Assembly: GCF_900101905.1 (NCBI RefSeq)
Contig: NZ_FNAJ01000012.1
Span: 1 to 64,000, forward strand
Reading direction: 5' to 3'
DNA length: 64,000 nt
Source of the DNA: Myxococcus virescens
Lineage (GTDB): Bacteria; Myxococcota; Myxococcia; Myxococcales; Myxococcaceae
The notes below the pieces were generated by a model that was given only the letters and a program-made list of their open reading frames with translations, was not told the DNA's origin and made no database searches. This document shows positions 32,348 through 41,745 of the stretch, one piece after another (the first letter of the stretch is position 1; every line of letters starts with the position of its first letter). A program made the translations under genes and the position numbers.

Positions 32348-34855
32348 TCAGTCGCCGGTGAGGGTGATCTGCTCAGCCGGCGCGGCGGCGATTTCCTCGG
32401 CGGTGAAGAGGATGGGCCGCCACTGCTTCTGGGAGAACAGCCGCGTCTGGTCCGCGTAGTACGGCGAGGCCGGGTTGCTGGACTCGCTGTAGGTCAGCAG
32501 GGCGCTGGCCTGCACGCCGGTGGGCGTGAACTCCATGGCCATGATGAAGCTGCTGCCGTTGTTGATGACGTAGCCGCCGTTGGCCAGGGCCGTGCGTCCG
32601 TTGACGACGGTGCGCGTGGCGCTGCCCACCTCGGCGTTGGGCGTGGTGGACTTCAGCGTGCCGAAGCCGACGATGTTCGCCGCGCCATCGTAGTTGCCGC
32701 CGCCGTGGATGGGGATGCGCTCGCCGCTCACGCGGGGGGTGAACTGCGCCTCGCCCAGCGGGAGGTCCAGCGCCAGGCCCGCGCGCGTCAGCGTGGTCAC
32801 GGCCTGGGCCAGCTTGGTCAGGACGGGGTCGGTGCCCTGGGCGGGCGCGGGCGCCAGCGTGTGGGGCGTGGCGATGGGGTCGGCCGGGTCGAAGGGCGTG
32901 GCGTACAGCGCCGGGCTCGCCTGCAGCTCGCCCATGGTGAACGTGCCCGCGAACTCGCGCCACACGATGGCGCCCACGCTGTCCACGTCATAGCGACGGT
33001 CCCACTGGGCAATCAGCGAGCACGCCTGGCTGATGTCCACGGTGTCCGTGCCGTAGGGCACCGTCGTGTGGCCGGTGCAGCGGGCCACCACGTCGTCGAT
33101 GAGCAGCTCGGCGATCATGCCGCGGTTGCTGAGGCTGGCGTCCTGCAGCTCGGTGCGGGTGAAGAGGCCGTCCGCGCCGGACGCGCCACCTTCGCCCTGC
33201 TCGGTGAGCATGACGGCGTTGAGGCGCGTGCGCGGCGTCTGGGGCACGTCCTCCAGGCCGTGCAGGGGCGAGAAGCCCTTGAGCGGCGCGGCGGGGTTGG
33301 TCAGCCAATAGCTGTCATTGGCGTTGAAGACGAAGTCGGTGCGGTCCAGCTTGGGCACCTTGCTGAAGGGGACCAGGCCCGGGCTGCGGGCGCCGGGCTC
33401 GTCCTGCCACTCGTTCTGGCTGTTGCTGCCGTCGAGCAGCACCAGGCCCATCTGCTGCCAGATGGCGGTGGTGGCCAGGTCCGCGCCCTGGCGGGCGATG
33501 TTCCAGGTGGCCAGGGCCGCCTGCGACAGGTTCGGCGTGGGCGTGGCATCCGTGTACCAGGTGTTGCCCGCGCGGTCGGCCGCCATGGTGTTGACCCAGG
33601 GGATGCCCTGCTCGCGCGCGTAGACGGCCTTGAACTCATCCATGCTGCGGGCCTGGTTCATGCCCAGGAACTGCGCCAGCAGGGTGTCGTTCTCCAGGTT
33701 GGCGTCGCGGTAGGTGAGCACGGACTGCTCGGTCCACTCCGCGGTGCCGGGGATGGAGATGATGGGGCCGTAGTGGCTGCTGTACATGCGGCGGGTGACG
33801 TTGACGAGCGTGCCGTTGTCGAGCCGGACCAGGATGGTGATGTCCTTCCAGGTCATCTCCCGCTCTTCGTTGTCGTAGTAGTACGAGGTCGGCTTGCCCG
33901 GCACCAGGCGCAGCCCGTACAGCGTCATGCGCTGGCCGGAGGAGAAGGTGTGCGTCCAGGCCACGTCGTTGTTGAAGCCGATGAGGACCGCGGGCACGCC
34001 CAGCAGGCCCACGCCGTAGATGTCCAGCTCACCGGGGACGGTGAGGTGGCTCTCCCACAGCTTGAGCTCGCCTTCCCAGGGGAAGTGCGGGTTGGCCACC
34101 ACCATGCCGTGGCCGGTGGCGGAGCGGTCGCGGCCAATGGCCCAGCCGTTGCTGCCCACCTGGTGCAGTTCGGGCCGCTGGACCTTGACGTGGTCGCGGT
34201 CCGGCGTGCCCAGGGTGGTCGCCGTCACGTCGGGCGGCGTGGCCGCGGCGAGGGCGAGGGCGACCTGATAGCTGCTGCCCGTCAGCGCCACGCTGTAGGC
34301 GTAGGCCAGCAGGTCCACGTCGGAGATGGGGCGCACCCACTTGGCGCCGGTGCAGGGCGCGGGGAGCTGATCCTTGGGCGTCTCCTCGATGTAGCGGTTG
34401 AAGCCGGCCGCGTAGCCCTTGAGCATGGCCTGGAGGGTGGCGGGCTGCGTGCTGATGCGCTCCGTGGCGCGCGCGTGGAGGCCCAGCGAGCGGTAGGCGA
34501 AGTCGCTGCCCGCGTAGGTGCTGCCGGGGCCCATGCCCAGGAAGCGGGCGCGCTCGCCGCGCACCTTGAGGATCTGATCCGCGAGGATGCAGACGTGGTC
34601 CTGGGCGAAGGCATAGCCATTGCCGTACGCCACGCTGCCCATGTCCTTTCCGGTGATGTGGGGGACGCCGTGGGCGGTGCGGCGGATGGTGACTTCGTAG
34701 GTGGGCGTCGGGGTCGGAGGCGTGCCTTCGTCGTCGTCACCACAGGCGGAGCTGAACAGCAGGCTCACGCCTGCGAGAAGGGAGAACTGCCAGCGGGTGC
34801 TCCGCGTACGCCGGAGCACACCGCGCCGGAGGGGCGAGGGAGGTTTGGGGTGCAT
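32348..34855 (-). CDS. Penicillin/acyl-homoserine-lactone acylase family lipoprotein (Ntn hydrolase)
   Basis: ATG 34855 gives 835 residues. The N-terminus has basic residues, a hydrophobic core and a lipobox ending SSAC (Cys38), so it is a lipoprotein. The small subunit region starts RTAHGVPHITGKDMGSVAYGNGYAFAQD, typical of S45 acylases. Autoproteolysis would expose Ser in VGS-NGWAIG, followed by RSATGHGMVVANPHFPWEG and the conserved Asn/Arg region near FNANDSYWL. This family includes penicillin G acylase and quorum-quenching AHL acylases (PvdQ, QuiP). In a predatory myxobacterium a surface AHL acylase could disarm prey signalling or recycle acyl groups (inference). A strong hairpin follows its stop. 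Confidence 0.85.
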   Translation of the reverse strand: MHPKPPSPLRRGVLRRTRSTRWQFSLLAGVSLLFSSACGDDDEGTPPTPTPTYEVTIRRTAHGVPHITGKDMGSVAYGNGYAFAQDHVCILADQILKVRGERARFLGMGPGSTYAGSDFAYRSLGLHARATERISTQPATLQAMLKGYAAGFNRYIEETPKDQLPAPCTGAKWVRPISDVDLLAYAYSVALTGSSYQVALALAAATPPDVTATTLGTPDRDHVKVQRPELHQVGSNGWAIGRDRSATGHGMVVANPHFPWEGELKLWESHLTVPGELDIYGVGLLGVPAVLIGFNNDVAWTHTFSSGQRMTLYGLRLVPGKPTSYYYDNEEREMTWKDITILVRLDNGTLVNVTRRMYSSHYGPIISIPGTAEWTEQSVLTYRDANLENDTLLAQFLGMNQARSMDEFKAVYAREQGIPWVNTMAADRAGNTWYTDATPTPNLSQAALATWNIARQGADLATTAIWQQMGLVLLDGSNSQNEWQDEPGARSPGLVPFSKVPKLDRTDFVFNANDSYWLTNPAAPLKGFSPLHGLEDVPQTPRTRLNAVMLTEQGEGGASGADGLFTRTELQDASLSNRGMIAELLIDDVVARCTGHTTVPYGTDTVDISQACSLIAQWDRRYDVDSVGAIVWREFAGTFTMGELQASPALYATPFDPADPIATPHTLAPAPAQGTDPVLTKLAQAVTTLTRAGLALDLPLGEAQFTPRVSGERIPIHGGGNYDGAANIVGFGTLKSTTPNAEVGSATRTVVNGRTALANGGYVINNGSSFIMAMEFTPTGVQASALLTYSESSNPASPYYADQTRLFSQKQWRPILFTAEEIAAAPAEQITLTGD

Positions 34856-35001
34856 GACAGTCGTCGAGCGTAGGGAGTGGCTGATCACACCGTCAAAATG
34901 TTTCTGGAACTGGAATGATTTCTCACACCGCCGGGCACAACGCAGTGTGGCAAGAACGAGCTTCCGGCCGAGCGGGAGGGGTGTGGTAGGAAATCGCGCA
35001 T

Positions 35002-35646
35002 ATGTCGACCGAGCCGTCCCGTGCCCGCCGCCCGCGCCGTCACTTTTCGATGATTCGCACGTTCGTGCTCGCTGACTTCGTGACGCTGGGCAACGGCTTC
35101 GCGGGCGCGGGCGCCATCCTCTCCTCCATGCAGTACCTGGCTTCCGGGGACGTGAGCTGGCTGTGGGTGGCTTTCGGCCTGATGCCGGTGGCGCTGGTGA
35201 TGGACGTCATGGACGGGCGCATCGCGCGCTGGCGCTTCAAGAAGTCGCCTCTGGGCGCGGACCTGGACTCACTGGCGGACGTCATCTCCTTCGGCATGGC
35301 GCCCGCGGCGCTGGCCTTCGCGGTGGGGATGCGCGGCTCCCTGGACGTGGCGGCGCTCCTCTACTTCGTGGCGTGTGGCATCAGCCGGCTGGCGCGCTTC
35401 AACGTCACGTCGGCGGACCTGTCGGACGAGTCAGGGAAGGTGAAGTACTTCGAGGGCACCCCCATTCCCACCAGCCTGGTGCTGGTGATGGTGATGGCCG
35501 CGGCGACGTGGGCGGGGCGCATCGGTCCGGACCTGTGGGGTGGGGCGTGGCGCCTGGGACCGTTGGTGTTGCACCCGTTGGCGCTGATGTACGTGGCCAG
35601 CGGAAGCGCGATGATCAGCAAGACATTGCGCATTCCGAAGATTTGA
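35002..35646 (+). CDS. pssA: CDP-diacylglycerol-serine O-phosphatidyltransferase
   Basis: The 214-residue membrane protein has the CDP-alcohol phosphotransferase signature DGRIARWRFKKSPLGADLDSLADVISFG, that is D-G-x2-A-R-x8-G-x3-D-x3-D, and about six hydrophobic helices. It makes phosphatidylserine from CDP-diacylglycerol and serine at the inner membrane, the first step towards phosphatidylethanolamine. The family member type (PssA, Bacillus-like subclass) is inferred from the LADFVTLGNGFAG start and the FEGTPIPTS loop. No decarboxylase (psd) gene lies next to it here. It diverges from the acylase gene across a 146-bp gap. Confidence 0.9.
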   Translation: MSTEPSRARRPRRHFSMIRTFVLADFVTLGNGFAGAGAILSSMQYLASGDVSWLWVAFGLMPVALVMDVMDGRIARWRFKKSPLGADLDSLADVISFGMAPAALAFAVGMRGSLDVAALLYFVACGISRLARFNVTSADLSDESGKVKYFEGTPIPTSLVLVMVMAAATWAGRIGPDLWGGAWRLGPLVLHPLALMYVASGSAMISKTLRIPKI

Positions 35647-35802
35647 TACCGGACACCCACCCACCCCTGGGCGCGGGGTTCCCCACGCATGGCCGGTTGC
35701 CCACCCTGAAGTGGGTGCCTAGCTTCGCCACCGTTCCTTCCGCCGTCCTCCATGTGGGGCGCGCGGCGGCCAAGGTTGACGGTAGTGGGGAAGGGGTGGG
35801 CC

Positions 35803-38769
35803 ATGACAGGGCGCTTGGGCTGGGTCGCCCTCGCGGTGGTGGGGTTGCTGGTCGGCTGTGCGGATCGCGAGCGCTCGGCGCTGGCGGACGGACGGCTGAC
35901 GGCGACGCCGGGTGGCGTCGACTTCGCGCGGGTGGCCATCTTCGATGCGCGCGAAGCGGAGATTTCGCTGCGCAACGTGGGCCGCGCACCCGTTGACGTG
36001 AACGAGGTCTGGGTGGAGGGCCCCGAGGGGGCCTACCGCGCCGAGTTCACCCATGAGGGGCCGCACAGCTTGCAACCCGGGAGCGCGTGCTCGCTGCGCG
36101 TGCGCTTCGCGCCGCCCGCCGAAGGTTCCCAGCCGGGGGTGTTGGTGGTGCGCTCGGATACGCGCATCGAGCCCCTGCTGCGCATCCCCCTGACGGGCAC
36201 CGGCGTGGACGCCTGGGCCCGCGTGTCGCCGCGTCGGCTGGACTTCGGCCGCATTGAAGCGGACGCCACGAAGACGCTGCCGCTGATGCTGGAGAACCCC
36301 ACGGAATTATCCGTGGAGGTGACGCCGCGGCTGGTGGGCGCGGACCGCGACGAATTCAGCGTGGCGCCGGTGACGCTGGCGCCCGGTGAGCGCCGCGAGC
36401 TCAGGGTGACGTTCCACCCGGTGCGGGTGGGCCGCAAGCAGGTGGCGCTGGCGGTGTCACCCTGCCGCGGCTGCGCTGACGTGACGGTGCAGGTGGCCGC
36501 CGAGGCGCTGGAGCGTGCGGTGGTGGCCGAGCCGGAGGTCCTGGACTTCGGCGCGGTGCCCGTGGACCGGGACGCGGTGCGCGAGTCGAGCATCCGCAAC
36601 ATCAGCACCGAGCCGGTGACGGTGACGCAGTTGACGCTGGAGGGCCGTGACGCGTCCTTCACCCAGAACAACGCTGGCTTCCCCTTCGTGCTCCAGCCGG
36701 GCGAGGTGCGGACCTTCACGTTCCGCTACAGCCCGGACCACCAGGGCGCGGCGCAGGACACCGCGCTGTACCACGTGGAGAGCCGCCGCCATCCGACGAC
36801 GCCCGTGCAGCTGCGCGGCTACGGCGGCGCGCCGGAGCTGTGTGTGTCCCCGTCGTTCTACGACTTCGGCACGCAGCCGCTCGGCGCGAAGGTGCGTGTC
36901 ATCATCAACGTGAAGAACTGCGGCGCGTCCAATGAGGGCGGGCTCACCATCAACACGCTGGATTGGCTGCCGCAGCAGGGTGGGGCGCCTCAGTTCAACC
37001 ACACGCCGCTGGCGCTGCCGGTGACGCTGCCGCCCGGCGGTGAGGTGAACCTGGAGGTCTTCTACGAGCCCACCGAGCTGCGCGCGGCGGAGGGCTCGCT
37101 GGTGATGACGACCAACGCCTTCTCCGCGGCCATGGTCCAGATGGACTTCCGCGGCAACCCGGAGGCGCACGCGCCCTGCGAGCTCACGCTCACGCCGCAG
37201 GCCCTGGATTTCGGCACCATTCCGCCCGGGCAGGGCGCGGTGCTGGGACTCAAGCTGGAGAACCGCGGCACCGACTTGTGCCCGGTGAAGAACCTCCGCC
37301 TGCGAGATGACGGCGGCGGCGTCTTCACGCTGCCGGGCGGCGACATCTACGGCGGCATCATGTACCCCGGCGACTGGTTCAGCTTCCAGGTGGCCTTCAT
37401 GGCGCCCGTGGCGGGCGGCCACTTCACCGGCACCGTGCAGATTGAACAGATGCAGCCGGCCAACCCGGTGCTGCTGGTGCCGCTGGTGGCCAACACGCAG
37501 GCGGTGTGCCTGGTGGCCTCGCGCCGCTACATGGACTGGGGCGTGGCCCGGCCGGACTGCCCCGCCGAGCCCATGGAGGTGAACTTCCTCAATGCCTGCG
37601 CCGCGCCGGTGACGGTGCACGACGTGTGGATTGGGCCGGGCACCACGGATTCGGAGTTCGGGTTTTCGGCGGTGCCGGCCTCCATCCCCTTCGTGCTGCC
37701 GCCCAACGAGGCCTTCACGGTGGGCGTGGAGTACTTCGGCCTGGTGTCGGGCATGAACCTGTCGCCGCTGTACGTGGGCTCCAGTGACTTGCCGGCGCCG
37801 CTGATGGTTCCGCTGGTGGGCGAGTCGTCGATGCGCGTGGAGAAGACGGACAACTTCATCCAGCAGGACGTCAGCAAGGTGGATGTGCTGCTGGTGGTGG
37901 ACAACACCGCCTCCATGGCGGTGGAGCATCCGCGGCTGGTGGAGGCCATTCCGACCTTCGTGCAGACGGCGCTGGACCGGGGCGTGAGCCTCAACGTGGC
38001 GGTGACGACGACGGGCATCCATCCGGTGACGCCCACGGACCCGGCCAACGCGTGCCCGGGCGGCGCGGAGGGGGGCGAGGCGGGCCGCTTCTTCCCGGTG
38101 GACCACTCGCTGCCGCGCATCCTCACGAGCGCGACGCCGAACCTGGCCCAGCAGCTCCAGCAGAGCGTGCAGGTGGGCCGGTGCGCGGAGGTGGAGCAGG
38201 GCTTCGAGGCGATGCGCCGCGCGCTGTCCCGGCCGCTGGTGAACAGCGCGGATGACCCGCGCACGCCGCTGCCCAACGACGGCAACGTGGGCTTCCTGCG
38301 CGAGGAGGCCGCGCTGGTGGTGCTGTTCGTCAGCGACGAGGACGACCACTCGCCCGACGCGGTGGACACCTACGTGGACTGGGCCCAGCAGCTCAAGGGG
38401 CAGAACCAGCCTCAGCGCGCGACCTTCTACGCCATCGCTCCGCCGGCTGAAGGCTGCGCGACGGCCGGCGGCGCCGGTACCCGCTACGCGCAGGCCACCT
38501 CCCGCACAGGAGGCGAGGTGGTGAGCGTCTGCGCGGAAGACTACCGGCCGCTGTTGCAGGCGGTGGGTGACAAGGCCTTCTCCGCGCAGGAGCGCTTCCC
38601 GCTGAGCGACATGCCGGAGCCCGGCACCGTGACGGTGACGGTGAATGGCACGCCGTCCACGTCTGGCTGGACCTACGACGCGGCCACCAACAGCGTGGTG
38701 TTCGACGTCGTGCCGCCGGCGGGCACTCGCATCTCCATCAACTACCGCCGTTCGTGCGACGCGATGTAA
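35803..38769 (+). CDS. ASH-repeat (choice-of-anchor D) and vWA lipoprotein
   Basis: ATG 35803 gives 988 residues with a lipobox (VVGLLVGC, Cys19). Residues about 30-680 are at least six repeats of the ASPM-SPD2-Hydin (ASH)/choice-of-anchor D type, each with an LDFG motif (RRLDFGRIEADATKT, EVLDFGAVPVDRDAV, SFYDFGTQPLGAK, QALDFGTIPPGQG, YMDWGVARPDCPAE). A vWA domain follows from about 690, with an intact DxTxS metal site (VVDNTASM) and DDHSPDAVDTYVDWA. A final beta domain (GTVTVTVNGTPSTSGW) ends it. It is a large surface-anchored adhesive or sensing protein typical of myxobacteria. A perfect hairpin 8 nt after the stop marks its end. Confidence 0.82.
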   Translation: MTGRLGWVALAVVGLLVGCADRERSALADGRLTATPGGVDFARVAIFDAREAEISLRNVGRAPVDVNEVWVEGPEGAYRAEFTHEGPHSLQPGSACSLRVRFAPPAEGSQPGVLVVRSDTRIEPLLRIPLTGTGVDAWARVSPRRLDFGRIEADATKTLPLMLENPTELSVEVTPRLVGADRDEFSVAPVTLAPGERRELRVTFHPVRVGRKQVALAVSPCRGCADVTVQVAAEALERAVVAEPEVLDFGAVPVDRDAVRESSIRNISTEPVTVTQLTLEGRDASFTQNNAGFPFVLQPGEVRTFTFRYSPDHQGAAQDTALYHVESRRHPTTPVQLRGYGGAPELCVSPSFYDFGTQPLGAKVRVIINVKNCGASNEGGLTINTLDWLPQQGGAPQFNHTPLALPVTLPPGGEVNLEVFYEPTELRAAEGSLVMTTNAFSAAMVQMDFRGNPEAHAPCELTLTPQALDFGTIPPGQGAVLGLKLENRGTDLCPVKNLRLRDDGGGVFTLPGGDIYGGIMYPGDWFSFQVAFMAPVAGGHFTGTVQIEQMQPANPVLLVPLVANTQAVCLVASRRYMDWGVARPDCPAEPMEVNFLNACAAPVTVHDVWIGPGTTDSEFGFSAVPASIPFVLPPNEAFTVGVEYFGLVSGMNLSPLYVGSSDLPAPLMVPLVGESSMRVEKTDNFIQQDVSKVDVLLVVDNTASMAVEHPRLVEAIPTFVQTALDRGVSLNVAVTTTGIHPVTPTDPANACPGGAEGGEAGRFFPVDHSLPRILTSATPNLAQQLQQSVQVGRCAEVEQGFEAMRRALSRPLVNSADDPRTPLPNDGNVGFLREEAALVVLFVSDEDDHSPDAVDTYVDWAQQLKGQNQPQRATFYAIAPPAEGCATAGGAGTRYAQATSRTGGEVVSVCAEDYRPLLQAVGDKAFSAQERFPLSDMPEPGTVTVTVNGTPSTSGWTYDAATNSVVFDVVPPAGTRISINYRRSCDAM

Positions 38770-38776
38770 CGCACCT

Positions 38777-38800
38777 GGAGGGCCGGACATCCGGCCCTCC
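38777..38800 (+). terminator. Perfect hairpin after the ASH/vWA lipoprotein
   Basis: GGAGGGCCGG (38777-38786) pairs with CCGGCCCTCC (38791-38800) around ACAT; an outer T-A pair adds one more base pair. It begins 7 nt past the stop codon at 38767-38769. No T-run is present. Confidence 0.6.
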
Positions 38801-38949
38801 ACAGTGGTGTCAGTCCCCGGTGCTACAGGTCTGCTTCCGCCTGTGCGGATGACCAGAAAATTGGAGGTCACCTCGCGGTGTGTACCCTGAGGTCGTACCT
38901 GCAGCTGCCGAGGAGGCACCCGGTGAACTCCCAGGACTTTGAAGGAACG

Positions 38950-39264
38950 ATGACGAGCGCGGCCCGCCCCTCTGGACGGGCTCCAGGACTGCGCGTCATC
39001 AAGGGAGAAGGGCAGCGGAGGGAGGAGCCGCTCGCCTCCCGGGACGCCGTGGCCCGGGTGCTGATGGAGGCCGGGGCGGACCTGCTGCTGCGGCGAATCA
39101 GCCCGGCGCGGGCGGGGGAGATTGAGCGGAAGGTGGACCGGGTCCTGGACCTGTTCGACCGGGTGGACGTGGCGCCGGTGCTGATGCCGGTGCTGAAGCG
39201 GCACCTGGACGAACTGGAGGCCCTGATGCGAGAGACTCGCGAGGTGAGGGCCGCCCGGAGGTAG
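38950..39264 (+). CDS. Hypothetical protein (104 aa)
   Basis: ATG 38950 lies behind GAAGGA, giving 104 residues; an in-frame start at 38878 has no ribosome site. After a basic N-terminus (TSAARPSGRAPGLRVIKGEGQRREEP) the rest is helical: DAVARVLMEAGADLLLRR, ARAGEIERKVDRVLDLFDRVDVAPVLMPVLKRHLDELEALMRETREVR. It looks like a two-helix hairpin or coiled-coil protein, perhaps a regulatory partner. No family was recognised. It precedes a Ser/Thr kinase by 130 bp on the same strand. Confidence 0.6.
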   Translation: MTSAARPSGRAPGLRVIKGEGQRREEPLASRDAVARVLMEAGADLLLRRISPARAGEIERKVDRVLDLFDRVDVAPVLMPVLKRHLDELEALMRETREVRAARR

Positions 39265-39394
39265 CCACAAAGGCCGTTTCCGGAGCAGTTGGGGGTTTGA
39301 CCCTCCTTCCCGGTGCGCTTACGCTCGGGGCCATCCCGCGCCCGGAACTCGGGGCCACTCCAAGGGTGGTTGTCCAGGGGCCGGTCAGGTCGCC

Positions 39395-41725
39395 GTGTCC
39401 ATCGAAACCTATGGCAGGTATCAGCTCCTGAGTCGTCTCGCCACGGGCGGGATGGCGCAGATCTATCTTGCGCGGCCTCAGGGCGCGGAGCCTGACAAGC
39501 GGGTGGTGGTCAAGCGGATCCTTCCGCACCTCGCGGAGAACGACGACTTCGTCAAGATGTTCCTGGACGAGGCGCGCATCGCCGCCCGGCTGAACCACCC
39601 CAACGTGGTGCAGATTTTCGACCTGGGCGCCCAGGACGACTCCTTCTTCATCGCCATGGAGTACATCCACGGCGACGACCTGCGCCGGCTGTGGCGGCAG
39701 TCGGAGCTGATGGGCCAGCCGCTGCCGGTGCCGCTGGTGTGCCGCATCCTCATCGAGGCCTGCGCCGGCCTGGACTACGCGCACAAGCGCACGGACCCGA
39801 CGACGGGCCGTCCGCTGGGCATCGTCCACCGGGACGTGTCCCCCCAGAACATCCTGGTGACGTTCGAGGGCGGGGTGAAGGTGGTGGACTTCGGTATCGC
39901 CAAGGCGGCGGACCAGGCCACGGTGACCCGCTCCGGCGTGCTGAAGGGGAAGTATTCGTACATGTCCCCGGAGCAGGCGGCGGGCATGCGGGTGGACTGC
40001 CGCGCGGACATCTTCGCGCTGGGCATCGTCCTGTACGAACTGCTCACCAGCACGCGCCTGTTCAAGCGCCCCAACGACATCCAGACGCTGACGGCGGTGT
40101 CGGAGTGCCGGGTGTTGCCGCCCTCGCACGTGACGTCGCGCGTGCCGGCGGATCTGGACGCCATCGTCCTCAAGGCGCTCGCGAAGGAGCTGCCGGACCG
40201 GTACCAGGAAGCGGCGCACCTCCAGCACGCGCTGGAGGAGTGGCTGCGTGCGCACCAGGCGCCCGCCACGTCCGCGCACCTGTCCGCCTTCATGAAGGAG
40301 GTCTTCGCGGAGCGGCTGGCCGAGGAGGCCCGGGCGGGCGACGTGCTGGGCGAGGACTCGGATTCGGGGACGTCGAGGCAGGAGGCTCCGCCGCGTCGCA
40401 CGGGCCTGCGGCCCGCGTTGCCGCCGCGTCCACCGTCGATGTCTCCGGAGGACGACGCGACGGCGGCGCTGCGTCCGCGACCGGCGTCCCGCACGGGCCG
40501 CTTCGAACTGGAGCCGGAGAAGCCCGCGCCGCGGCTGACGGGACAGCGCCGGGCGGTGGAGCCCGAGCGGCCCTCTCGCTCTGGCATGAACGTGACGCCT
40601 CCGCTGCCGCCGCCCGTGGAAGAGGACGCACCCACGGTGGATGCGCGTGCGCCCGCGTCGGTGACCCGGACGGACGTGAAGCTGGGCGGGGCCGCTGCTG
40701 CCGCGCCGACGGAGCCTCGCGGCGCTTCGCGGCCCTTCGGCGGCACGGGCCGCTTCGACCTGGGGGCGCCGGTCCTCCCCGTGGATGACGAGGACGCCCC
40801 CACGGTGGATGCCCGCGCTGGCGCGCGCTCGCAGGCGCGGGGTGGGTACGTCGTGGAGGAGGACGCGCCCACCATCGCCATGATGGAGACGGGCCGGCCC
40901 GCGCGGGTGGTGATTCCGCTGCGGGACGGCGAGTCGCTCGAGGAGGACGCCCCCACGCTGTCGCTGGGCATGGCGCGCGCGGCGAAGCGCCCCGTGGCTG
41001 CCGCGGGCAGCAAGACGTGGCTGTACGTGGGGCTGGCATTGCTGGTCGTCGTGGCGGTGGGCGTGGTGCTCTGGTCGATGCGGTCGCCGGAGCCCATGCC
41101 GGTGTCGTTGGACCCGGAGGCCGCGGTGCCCGCGCCCGTGCCCAGGCAGGCCGAGGCGCCGGTCCAGGCTCCGACGGAGCTGCGGCCCCCGCCCGTGGAG
41201 CCCCAGCCTCCCGTGGAGCCCGCGCCGGCGCCGGTGCGGCTGCGCATCGAGACGCAGCCCGCGGACGCGGTGGTGCTGGTGGATGGTCAGCGCCACGACG
41301 AGCGGCCGGTGATGCTCGAAACGGCGGTAGGCCAGCAGGTCGCCGTGCGGGTGGAGGCCGACCGGCACCAGGCGCAGACGCGCACGGTGACGGTGGGTGA
41401 GGACGCGGAGCAGGTGGCGCGCTTCACGCTGGAGCCCGAGCCCCGCGCGGTGGCTGCTGCTCCCGTGGCGGTGGTACGCGAGCGTCCGCCCCGGCCCGAG
41501 CCCCGGCAGGAGGTGCGACTGGCCCGGGTGCGCTTCGTCGTGCACCCTTGGGCGGAGGTGACGTGCGGTGGCAAGCGGCTGGGCGAAACGCCCTTCGAGG
41601 CCGTGGAGTTGCGAGTGGGCAGCTATGACTGCCGCTTCGTCAACCCCGACCTCAAGAAGACGCTCAGTCGACGTATCGAGGTGAAGCCCATCGACCTCAA
41701 CGTCGTGAGCGTGAAGTTCGAATAG
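39395..41725 (+). CDS. Membrane Ser/Thr protein kinase with PEGA-like tail
   Basis: GTG 39395 (MSIETYGRYQLLSRL) gives 776 residues. The kinase domain (about 7-270) has GxGxxxx in LATGGMAQIYLAR, catalytic Lys40 (VVVKRIL), the HRDVSPQN loop near 144, and DFGIAKA near 165, so it is active. A Pro/Ala/Arg-rich linker with repeated EEDAPT motifs (possible phosphorylation or FHA-binding sites) spans about 320-540. One transmembrane helix (WLYVGLALLVVVAVGVVLW) is at about 541-560. Two PEGA-like beta domains follow. The kinase faces the cytoplasm and the PEGA part the periplasm or surface. It is followed after 20 nt by a paralogous kinase, so the two are probably cotranscribed. The signal is unknown. 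Confidence 0.9.
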   Translation: MSIETYGRYQLLSRLATGGMAQIYLARPQGAEPDKRVVVKRILPHLAENDDFVKMFLDEARIAARLNHPNVVQIFDLGAQDDSFFIAMEYIHGDDLRRLWRQSELMGQPLPVPLVCRILIEACAGLDYAHKRTDPTTGRPLGIVHRDVSPQNILVTFEGGVKVVDFGIAKAADQATVTRSGVLKGKYSYMSPEQAAGMRVDCRADIFALGIVLYELLTSTRLFKRPNDIQTLTAVSECRVLPPSHVTSRVPADLDAIVLKALAKELPDRYQEAAHLQHALEEWLRAHQAPATSAHLSAFMKEVFAERLAEEARAGDVLGEDSDSGTSRQEAPPRRTGLRPALPPRPPSMSPEDDATAALRPRPASRTGRFELEPEKPAPRLTGQRRAVEPERPSRSGMNVTPPLPPPVEEDAPTVDARAPASVTRTDVKLGGAAAAAPTEPRGASRPFGGTGRFDLGAPVLPVDDEDAPTVDARAGARSQARGGYVVEEDAPTIAMMETGRPARVVIPLRDGESLEEDAPTLSLGMARAAKRPVAAAGSKTWLYVGLALLVVVAVGVVLWSMRSPEPMPVSLDPEAAVPAPVPRQAEAPVQAPTELRPPPVEPQPPVEPAPAPVRLRIETQPADAVVLVDGQRHDERPVMLETAVGQQVAVRVEADRHQAQTRTVTVGEDAEQVARFTLEPEPRAVAAAPVAVVRERPPRPEPRQEVRLARVRFVVHPWAEVTCGGKRLGETPFEAVELRVGSYDCRFVNPDLKKTLSRRIEVKPIDLNVVSVKFE

Positions 41726-41745
41726 CACATGCCTTGGATGCTCCC

